From Pseudomonadota bacterium (GTDB taxonomy: Bacteria > Pseudomonadota > Gammaproteobacteria > Burkholderiales > Rhodocyclaceae), in assembly GCA_018241685.1 (NCBI GenBank), contig JAFEDJ010000006.1:1-64000 (forward strand): a stretch of 64,000 nucleotides of DNA. Reading direction: 5' to 3'. Below are positions 63,062 to 64,000 of the stretch, in pieces. The notes under the pieces were generated by a model, which worked only from the letters and a program-made list of their open reading frames with translations, had not been told where the DNA came from and did not search any database. The translations under genes and the position numbers were made by a program. Positions within the stretch are counted from its first letter, which is position 1. Each line of letters opens with the position of its first letter.

Positions 63062-64000
63062 ATGGCCGCTTCAAGCCATACCCTGGATCAGGCCCCGGTC
63101 GTACAGTCCCTCGGGGACTTCGATCCGCGCTCGGGCAATGCCCTCGAGCGCCTGATCTTCAACAACCGTCTGGCCGTCGTGGTGCTGTGCGGCCTGGCGA
63201 CGCTGGCGCTGGCCCTCATCGCGTTCTCGAAACTGAGCTTCAACGCCAGCTTCGAGAAGATGATTCCGCAGAGCCATCCCTACATCCAGAACTATCTCGA
63301 CAACCGCAAGGAGCTGCGTGGCCTCGGCAACGCGCTGCGTGTCGTTGTCGAAAACCCCAGCGGCGACATCTTCGACGCCAGGTACCAGGAGGCGCTCAAG
63401 CAGATCAACGACGAGCTGTTCCTGACACCTGGCGTCGATCGCGCGTGGGTCAAGTCGCTGTGGACGCCGTCGGTGCGCTGGAACGAGGTGACCGAGGAGG
63501 GCTTCCAGGGCGGGCCGGTGATGCCCGAATCCTACGACGGCTCGCCCAAGGCCACCGCGCAGCTGCGTCTGAACATCGCCCGCGCCGGGATCGTCGGCCG
63601 CTTCGTCGGTGCCGACTACAAGTCGAGCATGATTTTCGTGCCCTTGCTGGACAACGACCCGGCGACCGGCCAGCCGATCGACTACCGGGCCCTGTCGCGC
63701 ACCCTGGAAGATGGCATCCGGGCCAGGTTCGAGAATGCACCGGGCGCCCCTGTGCGCATCCACATCATCGGCTTCGCCAAGCTGGTCGGCGATCTCATCG
63801 ACGGGCTGGCCCAGGTGATGACGTATTTCGCCATTGCCGCGCTGATCGCCATCGTCGTGATCTACGCCTATACCCGCTGCACCCGCAGCACGGCGCTGGT
63901 GGTGGCCTGCTCGATGGCGGCGGTCGTCTGGCAGCTGGGCCTGGTGTCGGCCTTCGGCTTCGAGCTCGATCCGTTCTCGGTGCTGGTGCCTTTCCTGATC
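63062..64000 (+). CDS. RND/MMPL-family transporter, N-terminal part
   Basis: An open frame from ATG 63062 to the window edge (313 codons visible, GGAG upstream). One N-terminal helix ('LAVVVLCGLATLALALIAFS', about 38-58) is followed by a large periplasmic domain (about 60-240). Membrane helices 'VMTYFAIAALIAIVVIYAYTR' and the next ones resemble MMPL/HpnN/SSD-type exporters. Such proteins move lipids or hydrophobic compounds. It closes the cluster with DUF1302, DUF1329 and YCF48-like genes; the C-terminal half is outside the window. Confidence 0.88.
   Translation, partial: MAASSHTLDQAPVVQSLGDFDPRSGNALERLIFNNRLAVVVLCGLATLALALIAFSKLSFNASFEKMIPQSHPYIQNYLDNRKELRGLGNALRVVVENPSGDIFDARYQEALKQINDELFLTPGVDRAWVKSLWTPSVRWNEVTEEGFQGGPVMPESYDGSPKATAQLRLNIARAGIVGRFVGADYKSSMIFVPLLDNDPATGQPIDYRALSRTLEDGIRARFENAPGAPVRIHIIGFAKLVGDLIDGLAQVMTYFAIAALIAIVVIYAYTRCTRSTALVVACSMAAVVWQLGLVSAFGFELDPFSVLVPFLI

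Noticed and set aside
1..64000. tRNA, rRNA, CRISPR arrays, complete insertion sequences, replication origin
   Set aside because: Both strands were read for these and none was seen; the only mobile traces are the cassette array and the integrase remnant.

Overview
The window is GC-rich chromosomal DNA from a Gram-negative bacterium. Gene content (betaproteobacterial gene orders such as gloB / SAM-methyltransferase / rnhA / dnaQ and lplT / alr / radA, a Tat-exported HiPIP, a DUF1302-DUF1329-YCF48-MMPL cluster, and many c-di-GMP and histidine-kinase proteins) suggests a free-living betaproteobacterium of the Rhodocyclales type (Azoarcus/Thauera/Aromatoleum-like). That placement is an inference from gene content; no rRNA or tRNA gene was seen.

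Layout. 1-237 is the start of an unknown leftward gene. 897-2887 is a small array of integron gene cassettes with attC sites but no integrase in the window (CALIN-like). Its genes are less GC-rich than the flanks and use TTG or GTG starts. 3172-6806 holds mltD, a REC-GGDEF diguanylate cyclase and gloB. 6815-7850 is an inserted segment (a phage-type integrase remnant plus an intact mazEF-type toxin-antitoxin pair). It lies in the divergent gap between gloB and its usual neighbour, a methyltransferase, which is followed by rnhA and dnaQ. 10039-19117 is mostly housekeeping: a FAD oxidoreductase, a spermidine-synthase-like protein, a phosphoesterase, mutS, pcm, and a Mut7-C/ubiquitin-like gene that has no stop codon and runs in frame into guaA. 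19271-22411 has a ferritin-like/VIT1 iron transporter, a CPSF-type metallo-beta-lactamase nuclease and a DUF3079 protein.

22482-30101 is a signalling block: a five-or-more-TM CHASE3/PAS hybrid kinase with REC and Hpt, a CNNM/CorC-type membrane protein, and a CusRS-like two-component pair. 30686-35462 is an iron/TonB module: tonB-exbB-exbD leftward and a TonB-dependent receptor rightward, sharing a regulatory region with a well-formed leftward promoter and a Fur-box-like sequence. 35694-41740 holds a NarL-type regulator, lplT, a divergent LysR regulator, alr, radA and an HU gene. 41760-49165 holds the prc protease, a TehB-like methyltransferase, a 1288-residue PAS/HK/REC/GGDEF/EAL protein with repeated motifs in front of it, and a HiPIP.

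49177-63999+ is the most accessory-looking part. A leftward six-gene run encodes a UspA-hemerythrin fusion, a quinone oxidoreductase, a TauD-type dioxygenase, a beta-keto-acid cleavage enzyme (BKACE), an MFS carrier and an alpha/beta hydrolase, and ends in a frameshifted DsbA/FrnE-like remnant. It is divergent from a MalT-type LuxR regulator, which is followed by DUF1302, DUF1329, YCF48-like and MMPL/RND genes; the last runs off the window. The arrangement suggests uptake, oxidation and thiolase-like cleavage of an unidentified keto-acid precursor next to an envelope transport system of unknown cargo. The strongest leads for new biology are the orphan cassette array, this BKACE-type operon with its divergent envelope cluster, and the Mut7-C/guaA in-frame fusion.
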